Below are positions 26,001 through 37,105 of a stretch of DNA of 64,000 nt, piece after piece (the first letter of the stretch is position 1; the number at the start of each line of letters is the position of its first letter). Position numbers and translations under genes: made by a program. The stretch covers positions 15,066,001-15,130,000 of the forward strand of contig JANTQA010000047.1 of NCBI GenBank assembly GCA_027625915.1. Direction: 5' to 3'. The DNA is from Anaeramoeba flamelloides. Taxonomy: Eukaryota > Metamonada > Anaeramoebidae. The notes under the pieces were generated by a model. It did not search any database and had not been told where the DNA came from. It saw only the letters and a list, made by a program, of their open reading frames with translations.

Positions 26001-28651
26001 AATTTGCTTTAAACTTGTTTTAAAACTTCTTGGAAGCTTTCAAAATTTATAAGAAAGTTTTAAGAAGTTGAGAAAATATTTAAAGGATGTTTGAGGGATT
26101 CTCAGAATTTTATTTTCACCAATGGTTGTATTACAATATATTTGTCAAAAAAAATGATTTAAAAGTTTGTATTAATTTAAGGAAATTCAAAATATTACAA
26201 TTTTGTGGTTTTTAAAGGATTTCGAAAAAAAGTATCTATTTATTTATTTAGAGAAAGGTGTAATTAAAGAAAATTTTATCTAATAAAAAAAAAAGAGAAG
26301 AAAAATAATTAAAATATCAATAAAAAATAATAATATCATTTGCATAACCAAATTGAAAACTATCCACTGTCTTTAGGTTTTTTTTTTTAATTTTAGAAAT
26401 AAAAAGAAACTTTCAAAAATTTTCTTTTCATTTCTTAAATTATAAAAAACCGCCGTTAGGTTTTCTCAAATTCAAAAGAATTTAGTAAAATCTTTTGATT
26501 TTCCTCAATTCTTTTAAATTTTAGAAAACCTAGGCACTTGACGGCACTCTAAGGCACTTGACTGCACTTGACCTACATTTTTCATTAGGTTTTCCAGGAA
26601 TTGAAAGAATTGAGTAAAATACTTGATTTTACTCGAATCTTTTGAATTTTGGAAAAACCCGTATACGTCCCCAGAATTGACAGGAGAAAAAAAGTATTTA
26701 TTGATCCAAAAAATTAATGAATTTTTGAGTAAAAAAACAAAGCAAATCTGTAATCAATTTTTTTTTACATGATGAAAAGGACACTCCACTTTATTTTCAA
26801 GTATACTTATACCCTTACCCTACGCTCGATAAGTCTTTTAAAAAAAACTGGAGTGGTATTTTCATAATGAAATTTTGATTTTCGATTCTTTTCAAGGCAA
26901 ATTTTCAATTTGGTTTGAACAAAAAATAGCTTTTTACAAATAACAAAAAATGAAAAAACCAACATTTTTAAATTGAACAAGATTTCTTCGACTTAAGGAA
27001 CTAGTCTCATTATTTTTTTTTTGACCAATTTCCAAATAAGGACTCCTTTTCTAGAAATATGTTTAATATTGAAAATAAACAGGGTTTTTCAAATCTAAGT
27101 AATTGGCAAAAAATTTTCTCAATCTCTATTAAATTTAGGTAAAAAAATTTAATAGAGGTTAGTTCCTTAACATTCTTTTTAGTCTAAAATTGAATTTTGG
27201 TATGATTAAAAATTTTTAATTGGGGTTTAGATCTACCTATTTTGAAAAAAAAATAGTGTTTTAGAGAGGATTGATGCTATGAATTTGGAAAATGATATTT
27301 TTTTTTGTTTTTTCATTGATTAAATTGTTTTGAAGGGATGTTATTTAATTAATCACCATTCCAATAAATGTGTTGTTAGTCTTCAAAGTTATATTCAATT
27401 ACAATGAAATTAGTATAGTCATTAAAGAGATGTGTAAAGAAAAACTTGACTAAATATTCACAATTTTAAAATCTGTTTAAAGGGTAATTATTCACAGCCC
27501 GAGTGGAATATTTGTAACACTTTACGATTTATTAAAAAAAAATTTGAAATATTGAAAGCACACAAGAAAAAAATTTCTTGATGAAAATCTAAAAGAAGGT
27601 AATTTTGGCTTTAAATCAAAAAAAAAATTGTTTTGTAATTAAAATTGAATAATTCAAATTGATGTCTTTTGATTGTAAGCAAAAAAGTGGTATATGTGAA
27701 TCTGTAAATATTCTTATTTTTAATTCCATGAAAAGATTTGAAAAATTATATTAAATTGTTTGGAGAAATGAGTTTTAAAGTAGAACTTTGCACAATTCCT
27801 TTCATCAAATTATTTTTTGAAAATTCAATAGACTTGTTGTTTGTTAAGCAACAACCTTGACTTTATTGGGTTTGTTTTTTTTTTTTTAAGGAAACGAAAA
27901 CACTAGAAAACAGTTTGTGAATTCAAAAGAAGTTTCCCTCTCCAAAAAATGTAAAGAAAGGAAAAATTAAAAAAAATAAACAAAATGAAGAAAAAAATCA
28001 AAAAAGCCAAAAAAAAGGGTTTTTACTTTTTGATCAATTATTGAAAAAGTGTCATTTTGTTCTGCTGAAAAACTCTTAGACTTTGGTGATTCTTTAAGGA
28101 CAGAATAAAAGCCTTTTTTTGGAAGTGCAAAGATTTTTGCGAGAGTAATCAGCAGTTGGGAATTTTCTGTTGATAGCCTTTCTGAAATCAAACGAAGACT
28201 TTGAAGAAGAAATTCATTTGACTTTTCGGCGTTTGATTTTGAAATGCTTTTTGATTGCCAAATTGAAAAACACACTTGATAAAGAATTGAATTGTAAAAA
28301 TACAGTTCTTGTTCACGAGGTAACGTTGAATCCAGAATTTGATCGATAATCGTTTTAAATTGTGAAAGTTTTTTGGTTGGGTTGTCTGGTTGGATGGTTG
28401 GATGGTCAAAGGATAAAAAGTATTATGTTTTATTTCGGAACGAAAAAAGAAGTTGAAGAAGAAAGGTGGATAAATATTTCTTTTTTTTATCTTTTTGTGT
28501 TGGTTGTAATAACTTTTCTTTTTGTTTTTTTTTTTTTCACATTTTGCAGTTGAAAAAGATAAAGAAAAAAATTCAAAAGACTACCTTTCAAAACAGACAA
28601 TTTTATTTGTTCAAAATGATCAACATAAGAAGGATTGTTCTTACCACTCAT
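14079..28651 (-). CDS. USP9X: Giant USP9X/FAF-type ubiquitin carboxyl-terminal hydrolase
   Basis: This is a C19 cysteine protease that removes ubiquitin from substrate proteins in the cytoplasm. I assemble four exons on the minus strand: 28651-28585, 28385-28027, 24445-23759 and 21788-14079, joining in phases 1, 0 and 0, for about 2940 residues. The catalytic domain shows the Cys box GLKNLSNTCYMNSLLQQ (Cys about 1462), the His box TNRGHYYSFI (His about 1767) and WYRFDDKIV (Asp about 1824). LILHLKRFEWDF and ECFGG lie between or after these, as in USP9X, USP24 and USP34. The N-terminal part matches USP9X best: a GGFHALL block, then WLNSKRFLIW, then NDELDLIWNAS before the third splice. The rest is helical-repeat sequence with Asn and Lys runs. 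The first ATG (28651) begins MSGKNNPSYVDHFEQ. Human USP9X is about 2550 residues; runs of Asn, Ser and Lys account for some of the excess. Confidence 0.9.
21789..23758 (-). other. Intron of the deubiquitinase gene (1970 bp)
   Basis: Donor GTATCT after AAA at 23759 and acceptor ATATAG before 21788, phase 0. The downstream exon resumes EYQATSEIIYEFL, where USP9X has KHEAIVKNVHDLL, which supports the junction. The intron contains a compound hairpin array (22265-22990). Confidence 0.85.
22265..22990. repeat. Compound hairpin array, family B, copy 1
   Basis: This is a chain of short palindromes of about 60-90 bp. Examples are an AAATAAACCGAAAATTTAT-type arm facing its complement, and a CCAGAATTCAAAAGAATAGA arm facing its complement. 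They are joined by AACCTAACGG/CCGTTAGGTT words and by repeats of GCCGTAGAGTGCCGTGGAGTGCC. Related arrays occur at 26365-26660, 42020-42430, 51385-51835 and 61945-62520. There is no coding capacity. Confidence 0.8.
24446..28026 (-). other. Intron of the deubiquitinase gene (3581 bp)
   Basis: Donor GTAAAA after GATCAAAAA, acceptor ATCAATCAAG before CTTATTGG, phase 0. The residue count between blocks shared with USP9X leaves no room for a missing large exon. The intron holds a family B array (26365-26660) and a GC-richer patch at 24690-24920. A 24930-25250 stretch contains TATGGTGGCGATCCG. Confidence 0.75.
26365..26660. repeat. Compound hairpin array, family B, copy 2
   Basis: Three hairpins linked by TAGGTTTT/AAAACCTA words, with a GCACTTGACGGCACTCTAAG-type linker at about 26530-26570. 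The flank at 26250-26365 (AGAAAGGTGTAATTAAAG...) is related to 41175-41300. Confidence 0.75.
28386..28584 (-). other. First intron of the deubiquitinase gene (199 bp)
   Basis: Donor GTAGTC after TTGAAAG and acceptor ATCCAACCAG. The split codon G|AC restores the frame (LSVLK-DNPTKKLSQF). Choosing this junction gives an ATG start at 28651 that the second exon alone lacks. Confidence 0.7.
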
Positions 28652-31600
28652 GAAGGATCAAAAACTTGTTTAAAAGAAAAGAATAAAATACGAAATAGTT
28701 TATGTATTTTGATAAAGTTTTTGGTAAATGTTGTAAAAAATGAAAATATGACTTTTGACAATATCACAAGAATCAACGAAAGTAAATTAAAGTGTTTTTT
28801 AAGGACTTGTTCACAGTGTTATTATTTTCTCTTATATTTGAAAATTAAGGTACATTTACCCAAAAATATTATTACTGTAACTATTATCTTAGACCCATAA
28901 AAGAATTTATCACATGATGAAATTTGAAAAAAGAGTTACAATCTGATTTTAATATTAAATAAGGTTAAATTACAAAATAGAGGGGGGTTTTTATAATTAA
29001 ATTTAATGGGATTCCGAGTATTAAATCTTATATTTTATAATTTTTCATTAACGAAAAGTATATTAAGACATCTTGATTTACAATAAATTCATTAAGGCGT
29101 TTAATCATTTTAATTTTTTCTATTGAAATTGAATATAAGGATGAATAGGAAGGATAAATAAAATATTTTTGATAAATTAATAAAGATTTCTGTTTGTTTA
29201 TAATTGTTGACTATTAGAATATAGTGTTTTTGAGTATTCTATAGTTATTTTAGTGACAAGTTTGTTCAGAATTTAAGAGAGTTGAAAAGAAATAAATACT
29301 TTACTCTTTTCTTTTATTTTTTGTAAAACTGGGTAGTTTTTTCTTAAAATTTATTGTTTTATTCTGGAGAATCTTTTAATTTTCAGAATAGACAAAAAAG
29401 ATCCAGAAAATATAAAGATAATTTACCAAAATGTAAAAGAATTGATTAAAAAAAAACACATTTCTTTAGAATTCTGAAAAACCGAACAACATTTATAATG
29501 TGTATATTTCAATAATTTATTTAGTATTTAATTAAAACAATTTTTTTTTTATTTTTATTTTTTTCTTTTCAATTAAATGTTTTGAATTTTAGTTGAAAGT
29601 TGATTGATTTTTTTTACTTTTTCATGAAAAGATTTAATTGATTTTTTATAGTAATTTTAAATTTATATTTTCAAGTTTTTTACATCTTTTCGGAAAAACC
29701 GAATAAAATCATTATTCTTGATTTGGTAAAAAAATTGTTAAATATTTTGATAAATTTTTTTGATATTTTTGTTTTTTAAAGAAAATTTTTGAACATGATC
29801 ATTCAACTTAGAATTTCTTTTTTAATAAATGATCTCTAAGGGGTTAATTAACTATTTTCTTGGGTTTTCTTATTGTTTTCTTTGATCATTTAATGTATAG
29901 GCACTTTCTAAAAAAGAAGAAGAAGAAGTAAAGCTTTTAATTTGAAATACAGTTTATGAAAGTCTAAATAGGTTGGTTTAACAAAAGTAAGTATTTTCTA
30001 CTGGGGTTTATTTTATTCTCTGTGTTTAGTAAAACTCTTTTTCTATTAAGACTAAGAAAAAACCTTCATTTTACTATTTTGAAAAATTACAATAGCAACA
30101 AAATTACTGATAAAAAAATTTTTTTTCAGTGTCATGAGATATTGAAATTTTGAAATAAAAATTTCTCTTTTTGGTTCTTTTTGTAAAAAGCAAACCTAAT
30201 GTAAACAAAATTTGAATATCTGTTTTTAGATTTTTTTAAAAAAAATTTTTATTAAACTTTTGGTTTTATTAAAATAATATTTTGATCGAGAAATGTGTTT
30301 ATGGTCATATTTGGAAGTAAGACAAGATTAAACCAAGAAAATAGACTCTAAAAGAGGTATATATTTTAATCAAATCTTTTTCTATAGAAGGCCAAACACA
30401 ATATATCAACTTTCCTAATTAATTTGTTGAAATCAAAAATAAAAAAAAATAAAAATCGATAAAATCCTATTTTAGAAGATTTTTTTTCTTTACCTTCTTA
30501 ATTTGTGTGAAGCCAAACAATTTTATACCTTGAATTTCTGACCCCATTACTATTTATTATTATTTTACAAAATATTTTATTAAAATTTTGCTTTCTAAAA
30601 TTCTTTTTTCAAATATTTTTCTCAAACAATCCGAAAATAAATAATACTATTTCAAAGATTAAAATAAAATGGTTGAATTCTTAGAATCAAGAAACAGTTA
30701 CAAAAAATTCCACCCAAAATAAAAGAAAAATTGAGAAAAAATTGAAATCCTAATACATAATTATTTTGAGTTTTCAATTAAATAGAAAATAATTAATTAT
30801 CAAAAAAATTTAATACATCCAATAAATCTTGATTTTTGAAGAGGAATTAAAAAAAATAATCCTATTTTCTTAACCCAATCAAGAATTAGATGAATAACAA
30901 GGAAAAAGGTAGTTTTTAAAATTCATTTTGGAAATTCTTTAGAAATAAAAAGTAATTTATTTCTCAAAAATTTACAAACACAATTTTTTTTATAAAGAAT
31001 TAAAAATAAAACCAAATAAAAAATAAGTAATTGTATCAAATATTACAGATAAGATCAAAAAATAAATAATTTGTATTTATTTTTTTTTGATCAATTTTTT
31101 CATTTTTTTGAATTCCATTTTTTTGTTGGTATGAAAATATCTTATACTAAGATATATTCCACTCTAGTATTGATTAAAATATTAATGTAAACGTTTAAAG
31201 AATTGATTTGAAGAATTCAGTTTCACATAAATGGTGGCACTTAAAAATTTGAAAAATGTACTTATTCCCTTAAGAAACCAATATTCTATTTACTTATTTT
31301 TAATTATTATGTTCTTTGATTAGTTAATTTGTAATCCTTCGAGTAAAAAAGAAACACGAGTTACATAAGTCTGTATGGGTTGTTGTATTAACGGTTTACA
31401 ATTTGATTTTCACAGTTGACCTCTATCATCAACTATTTACTTTCAATTACAAAAATCTATATTTCTATTTGAGAGATTAGCAATTAGAAAATCCTATAAA
31501 AAAGATAAAGATCTGAAGTAAAGTTGATTTTTTCTTGATGTAAAGTCTGTTTCAAACAAGAGCAACTCTCGTTAAAATTCAAACGGAATTTATACACTTA

Positions 31601-31688
31601 ATTGAGAGTTATATATCTTGAAAAGTAAAATATGGTAAACAATCTAACATTTTTTGGCTCTTGAGTCTTACTTTTCAAAAATCCGTAA
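28652..31688. other. Intergenic region with a 1-kb repeat
   Basis: No gene was supported. It separates two divergent genes, so both promoters should lie here. About 30200-31225 is copy 1 of dispersed repeat family F. Confidence 0.5.
30200..31225 (+). repeat. Dispersed repeat, family F, copy 1
   Basis: About 1 kb, related in order and orientation to 56930-57606 plus 58240-58555, and in its first part to 53160-53500. Shared blocks include AATTTGTTGAAAT, ACTATTTATTATTATTTTAC, TAAAATGGTTGAATTCT, AATCCTATTTTCTTAACCCA and GTATCAAATATTACAGATAA. No long open frame, terminal repeat or target duplication was found. Confidence 0.75.
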
Positions 31689-33185
31689 ATGAAGGACGAT
31701 GAGATTCTTCATTTTTTAAAAGCTAACGAGCAATCTCTACCAATTTTGCTTTTTGTCTTTTTTATTCTCTTTGTTCTTCCTCTTCTATATTTCTATCGAA
31801 AAACAAAAAAAGTCACTTCAAGGCAAAGCACTCGACCAAAAGGCGATCCACAAAAGTTCGCGAGCGACTTGGTCGAAAGTTCAGACAGAACGGAGGCGCT
31901 TCAAGATCTTATCACAAACACCAAGTACCTGAAAGAGGATGAAGATTTGATCTTTTGTATGGATCTGGATTTCTTTCAAAAAAATGTCGATGAATTGAAG
32001 GAAGCATTCCCAAAGAATACTCTCCATGGGATTGCTGTGAAAGCAAACCCTGCGACTGGGTTTTTGAAGTATAGCCAGGAATTGGGCCTTGGGGCAGAAG
32101 TTGCGTCCTTAGTTGAACTTAAGCAGGCAATACGGTGTGGTTTCTCTCCAGAAAAGATTGTGTTTGACTCTCCAGCAAAAACCCGTAACGAGATCGTGCA
32201 CGCACTTAAGCTCGGGGTGACGCTTAATGTAGACAACCTTCAAGAGCTTGAAACTGTGCGTGGTGTGTTAGCAGAGCTTAAAGAGAAGAGTGGCAGTTTA
32301 GTGGGGATGAGAATTAACACGCAGCATGGCGCGGGCGACATTCAGGCAACGAGCACGGCTACTTTAACATCCAAATTCGGTGTTGCGATCAGGCGCCACC
32401 GTGAAGAGATCATCAGATCCTTTGCCAAATATGAATGGCTAAATGGGGTACACGCCCACGGTGGTTCTCAGGGGTGCTCTCTTCAGCTTCTGGTCGAAGG
32501 GGCACGAATTTTGATGGATCTTGTTCAGGAAATCAACCAGGTGCGAGAGGAAAACGGGTACCCAAAGCTCTGCTTTGTGGATATCGGAGGAGGGATCCCA
32601 ACTGATTATTCAAGTGTACGTCCTTCAAATTTGTTTCAAAGGTATGCCCAAATGCTACGCAAGGAAGTTCCAGAGTTATTCCAATCACAGCATCGTGTTA
32701 TCACGGAAATTGGGCGTGCGCTCGTCGTGAACGCTGGCTGGTCAATTGCAAGAGTGAAATACGTGAAGGCAACGGGCGCATCCGATAAGAATGCCAACCA
32801 AAGATACACCATTGCAATAACCGACTACGGCGCTGATTGCGACGTACGCAACTCCTATATGCCCGGAGTATGGCACCGAAGAGTAAATGTTTACCGGCCA
32901 AATGGGCAGCTGAAGGACACAAGGCACCTTCAGCTGACAGACATTGTAGGTCCGCTTTGCTTTTCAGGTGATTTGCTCGTCAAGGGACGCAGGTTGCCGT
33001 CCATTACAAAGGGAGACCTGGTAATGATCCATAATACTGGTGGATATACTCTTGCAATGTGGTCCAGATATAATAGCCGATGTGCACCGATGATGGTTGG
33101 GTATACGGCTATTAACAAGAGTTTCAAATGGCAAGTGCTCAAGTCCAAAGAAAAGCAAGAACGGGTATTAGAATTTTGGGATTGA
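31689..33185 (+). CDS. Membrane-anchored PLP-dependent Orn/DAP/Arg decarboxylase-like protein
   Basis: A fold-type III PLP enzyme (group IV decarboxylase family) of 498 residues, closest in motif layout to diaminopimelate decarboxylase. Motifs in order are: Lys118 in GIAVKANP (Schiff-base lysine), GLGAEVASLVEL, HAHGGSQG at 255-262, DIGGGIP at 298-304 (phosphate loop), EIGRALV at 340, GPLCFSGDLL at 421-430 (partner-subunit Cys424) and GGYTLAMWSRYNSR at 451. The GCESGD-like and EPGR motifs are altered (CFSGD, EIGR), so the amino-acid substrate is open. Residues 18-36 form one membrane span followed by a basic stretch, which suggests a cytosol-facing enzyme tethered to a membrane. It is intronless and far GC-richer than its flanks, as expected for a transferred bacterial gene, although no donor can be named. 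Confidence 0.85.
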   Translation: MKDDEILHFLKANEQSLPILLFVFFILFVLPLLYFYRKTKKVTSRQSTRPKGDPQKFASDLVESSDRTEALQDLITNTKYLKEDEDLIFCMDLDFFQKNVDELKEAFPKNTLHGIAVKANPATGFLKYSQELGLGAEVASLVELKQAIRCGFSPEKIVFDSPAKTRNEIVHALKLGVTLNVDNLQELETVRGVLAELKEKSGSLVGMRINTQHGAGDIQATSTATLTSKFGVAIRRHREEIIRSFAKYEWLNGVHAHGGSQGCSLQLLVEGARILMDLVQEINQVREENGYPKLCFVDIGGGIPTDYSSVRPSNLFQRYAQMLRKEVPELFQSQHRVITEIGRALVVNAGWSIARVKYVKATGASDKNANQRYTIAITDYGADCDVRNSYMPGVWHRRVNVYRPNGQLKDTRHLQLTDIVGPLCFSGDLLVKGRRLPSITKGDLVMIHNTGGYTLAMWSRYNSRCAPMMVGYTAINKSFKWQVLKSKEKQERVLEFWD

Positions 33186-36100
33186 TTCCTTTGCAATTGA
33201 TCCCAACAGCCCTTGTTCCGTTGAAAATAAAAAATATTATATCTCTTGTTGCAACCTTAAATCTTCATCAATGTTCCTCTTTAAATTTCCAAATAAAATG
33301 TTTTTTTTACTAAGTAAAAATTGCAATTAGAAAACACTTGTTTCTATTTTTAGATCAAATTTGAAAATTTGGTATTTTTTTGATTTTTCTTTAAGGATCG
33401 AGCCCTTACGGTGAAATTTTTTTTTCTGAAATGGAAAAAAACTTTTTAGTAAGTTTTATGAGGTCCTTCAACAATTAAAAACCTAACAACAAACTATGAT
33501 GTATGATCGATCTCCAAAAATCAACTTCCAAAGACGAGGATATTTTTAGAAAAAAGCGCCAAAGAGCGACACTCAATTTCAATTAGAATGGTTAGAATAT
33601 ACAATTTTTAAAAACAACTGTGTCAGTTTTGAAGTGTCACTCTTTGGCACTTTTTGAGATCTCGCTAATTTTTTTTTCTTTTTTTTTAGATTTTTGAAAT
33701 GAGTTATTTTTATCGAAAGAATATTACATAATCCTTAATTGGGCAAATTTAGAATGTTACAAAATAACCACAAATCAGATTAAAATTGAATTAAATTGAT
33801 TGCGCACTTCAAGAAAGCAATTTTGTTTTAAATTAAAGAAATTTAACCATTTGGAAATAGAAAATGAGACAAGATGAATTTTTTTTTTAAATTTTGATTT
33901 TTTGTAATTGAGAATTGCTTTGAAACTTATTTTTATTCGTTGAATTTTTTGTCAAATGAGATCCAATCGAAATTTTTTTTTTTTGTTATTTGAATTTTTT
34001 AAACTAAAAGAAGGTCTATTTCACAATACCTATCTTGGTCTCAGGTAACCTATTGAACATTGGGTATGGAGTATATTCACGATAAATGACCAAAACCTTA
34101 ATTAGAACTTTTTGAAAAATTACATTCAAATTTGATGTATGTTATTTAAAAAAATATTAAAAAAATGCAACCTAAAAAGTTCTAAAAAGGATCTTTAAAA
34201 TAGTTAATAAACTTTAAAATGCCTATTTTAAATAAATAATAATATATTGTATTTCCAAAATTGTGGGAAAAATTTTTTTATAGTTGAAATAAAAATGATA
34301 TTTGAAAAGTTGTTCTATTTGTTAAATTGATAATAGAAAAACAAGTTGAATATTACAACTCATCGGATCAGTATTTTTTATTTATATTTCGGTATTCGTT
34401 TATCAAAATATTTTCAAATAATGGAAAAAAAACACTGTTGTTTGGAGAAAACAAAGTTACAGCAGTTTCAATAAAAAACGAGCAAAATGATCAGGATACC
34501 AACTTTTTTTTTAGAAAATAAAGTTTAGTTATAAGTTTAAATTTCTATTTGAAAATTTATTGAAGATTAATAATGTTAGGAAAACAATTTTTTATGAACA
34601 AAACAACTAAAATAAACAAACCATTTTTTAAACCAAAAAATATCATATCAACTGGTGATAAGTAAATTTTCATATCTTTAATTAAAGTAATTTTTTATGA
34701 ATAAAAAAATTGAATGACATAGTAAAATCTGTTTGAATCAATTATTGAAGAATAATATTTTTTGGATATTAGAATTTTAATATTGGAATTATTTTTAGAA
34801 AAGATTGTTTTTGAAAAAAATTCGACACAATTTTTTGTAAATAAGTTATATATTATTTATAGAGGGGGGCTGTTAAAGTATATAAAAATCAAAATTAGCA
34901 CCAAAAATGTATAAAAAGGAATAAAAAAATATCATAATTGTAGATATTGGAACCCATCTATCTAGTTTTCAAAATTCAAATAATCCATCTAAAGAGTACA
35001 AATTTAAATATCATCGAGTTCAAAATTAATTATACTTAATTTCGGTATTTAAATTTGTAGAAATTTTATAAATCGGAGGGATTTTAATCATTTCTTATGA
35101 ATATGGCCAGTAATTAAATAGTTCTTTATTATTTAATATTATTGATTGTGTTCTTTAGAATCTTTTTATTTTTTAGTTTAAAAATATAATAAAAGAGAAA
35201 TTAAATCAAAAAAGATTATATTCTTTATATAAATATTGTCCAATTCATCTAAAAGATTTTGCTGTTGAAGTGTTACAGTTACAGTAAGTGAATTAATTTT
35301 TTTTTAAAGGGTTATAAAGTATATTAGAAGAAAATATTTTTTTTTGGAAATTTAAAAAGTGAATTAATTTAACTCATTGACACTTTTTTACTTTTTTTTC
35401 TTGTTTACCTTCATCTCATATTGTTTTTTTTTATTTTTTCCATATTTATATGTATCTATATATTACTAGATCTAAAAGTTAATTCAAGACTTTCGTGATA
35501 CCTTTACCATGTGAAAAAATTGAAATTATTTACAAAAATCATCATTGAATGATTTTAGTAATCTAAATAATATTTACAGGCAAAGACTTTCCTATAGAAT
35601 ATATGGGAAATTTTAACAATTATCACCTTGTAAGATCCTGCTAAAATGGAAATTCAATATTTTAAAATTTCCATTTCAAATCTCTGGACACAAAGAAATT
35701 TTTGGGTTGTTCTACATATATTATTATAACTTCTTTGATAAGTTTGGAATATTCTCAAATTTGAACTTAAACTTGAAAATCCTGAAAAGATGTTTTTTAA
35801 CAATATTTTTTTTTAGTTATTTTCAATATCCTTTTTATTGAAAAAAAAAAAAAAAAAAAGTCTGAGTACCATTAAATGTAAAATATAAAGTTCAAAAAGT
35901 CTATTTGGCTTTTCATGAGAAAAACATCTGATAAAAATTATAATAAAACATCAAAGTTCACAATTCTAAAAGTTAAATTAATAATCTAAGTTTCTGAAAG
36001 TATTAAAAAAATTGATATATAACAGAATTGGAAAATCTTTTTTTTGAAATATGAATGAAAAATTTTTTCCATTTATTTTAAAAGAAATAGTAGAAAGGAA

Positions 36101-37105
36101 AAGATGGAAAAAAAAAGATTTATTTTTTGTCCGTTTTCTTTTGGTCAATTTTTTGGTTTAATTAAATTCCTTTTGGAAAGTGAAAGTAAAATAACACAAT
36201 AACTCAACACGCTTCAAGGGTGGGAACGTAGTCCTTAAGAATTTAATTTCAAAAAATAACTATTTGTAATTGTTTCCAAATTTTAGTAAAGTTATGTTAA
36301 AGGTGAAGATTTGGTAACGTTTAAAAACCTGAAACTGTTTTTCAGAAAAGTCAAAAGCCAAGATCCAAAAAGGATTTTGAAATAAAAGAACTAATTGAAA
36401 AAACTTTTCAGATTAAAATTTTCCATTTCGTAAGAAATGTAAAAAAGGGAAAAAAAAAGTGAAAAACAATAATTAATTGGTCACATAAATCTGAATTCAC
36501 AGAAATCACAAAAAACGAACATATAAAAATTGTAATCAATAAGAAGAAATAAATAAACTTCAAAGAATAATCAAACATATGATTTATTGTCAATCCAACA
36601 AATACAATTAAAATCTACTTTCAGATCGAAATTTTAAATGTTGTTTTGGAGATCTAATGAATAACTAATTTTTTCAACAAATTCTTAATAAAAGATCAAC
36701 CAAAGAAAAACCCGTACTAAAAGATCTTATAAAAAAAATGTTACTGTTCTGTTTACTTTTTGTTTGTAATAGTTTATTTATTCTTTTAGAAATTGATCTG
36801 TCTTTGACTTTTTGGGTTCAATTCGGGTTTTCCACTGAAAAATCATATTAGAACATTTTTTCTTTTCGGATTCCTGTATTTTAATTTTTTTTTTCATTCC
36901 TCCTTTCGAAAAAAGTTTTTCAAAAAAAATCTGTGTAAGGTTTTGTTCTTTTTTTCATGAAATAGATTGACATTTTTCATTTTTTTCAAAATTTAGCTAT
37001 CAATATTTTCCCCTTTTTTTCTCAAATTCTTTCGAACAAAATTCTTCGATTGATTTGACTATTTTTTCTTCGTCAAAAATACAAATTTAAAAAAAAGATC
37101 AAAAC
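33186..37105. other. Intergenic region
   Basis: No gene was supported. A short frame at 34327-34521 lacks an ATG and has random-looking composition. A short palindrome lies at 33549-33656; the rest is AT-rich with homopolymer runs. Confidence 0.5.
33549..33656. repeat. Palindrome with about 27-bp arms
   Basis: AAAAAGCGCCAAAGAGCGAC near 33551-33570 faces GTCACTCTTTGGCACTTTTT near 33636-33655, with only C/T-type differences. A hairpin with a loop of about 55 bp is possible. It may be a small inverted-repeat element. Confidence 0.65.

Noticed and set aside
28466-28900. A 144-codon frame on the plus strand, with a plausible ATG near 28617
   Set aside because: It overlaps antisense to the first exon of the deubiquitinase, which joins in phase to the next exon and gives that gene its only good start.
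32701-33196. Several antisense and alternate frames over the decarboxylase
   Set aside because: They are a by-product of the gene's higher GC content; the sense frame has every family motif in order.
34327-34521. A 64-codon frame in the intergenic region
   Set aside because: It begins without ATG, has random-like AT-driven composition and no motif.
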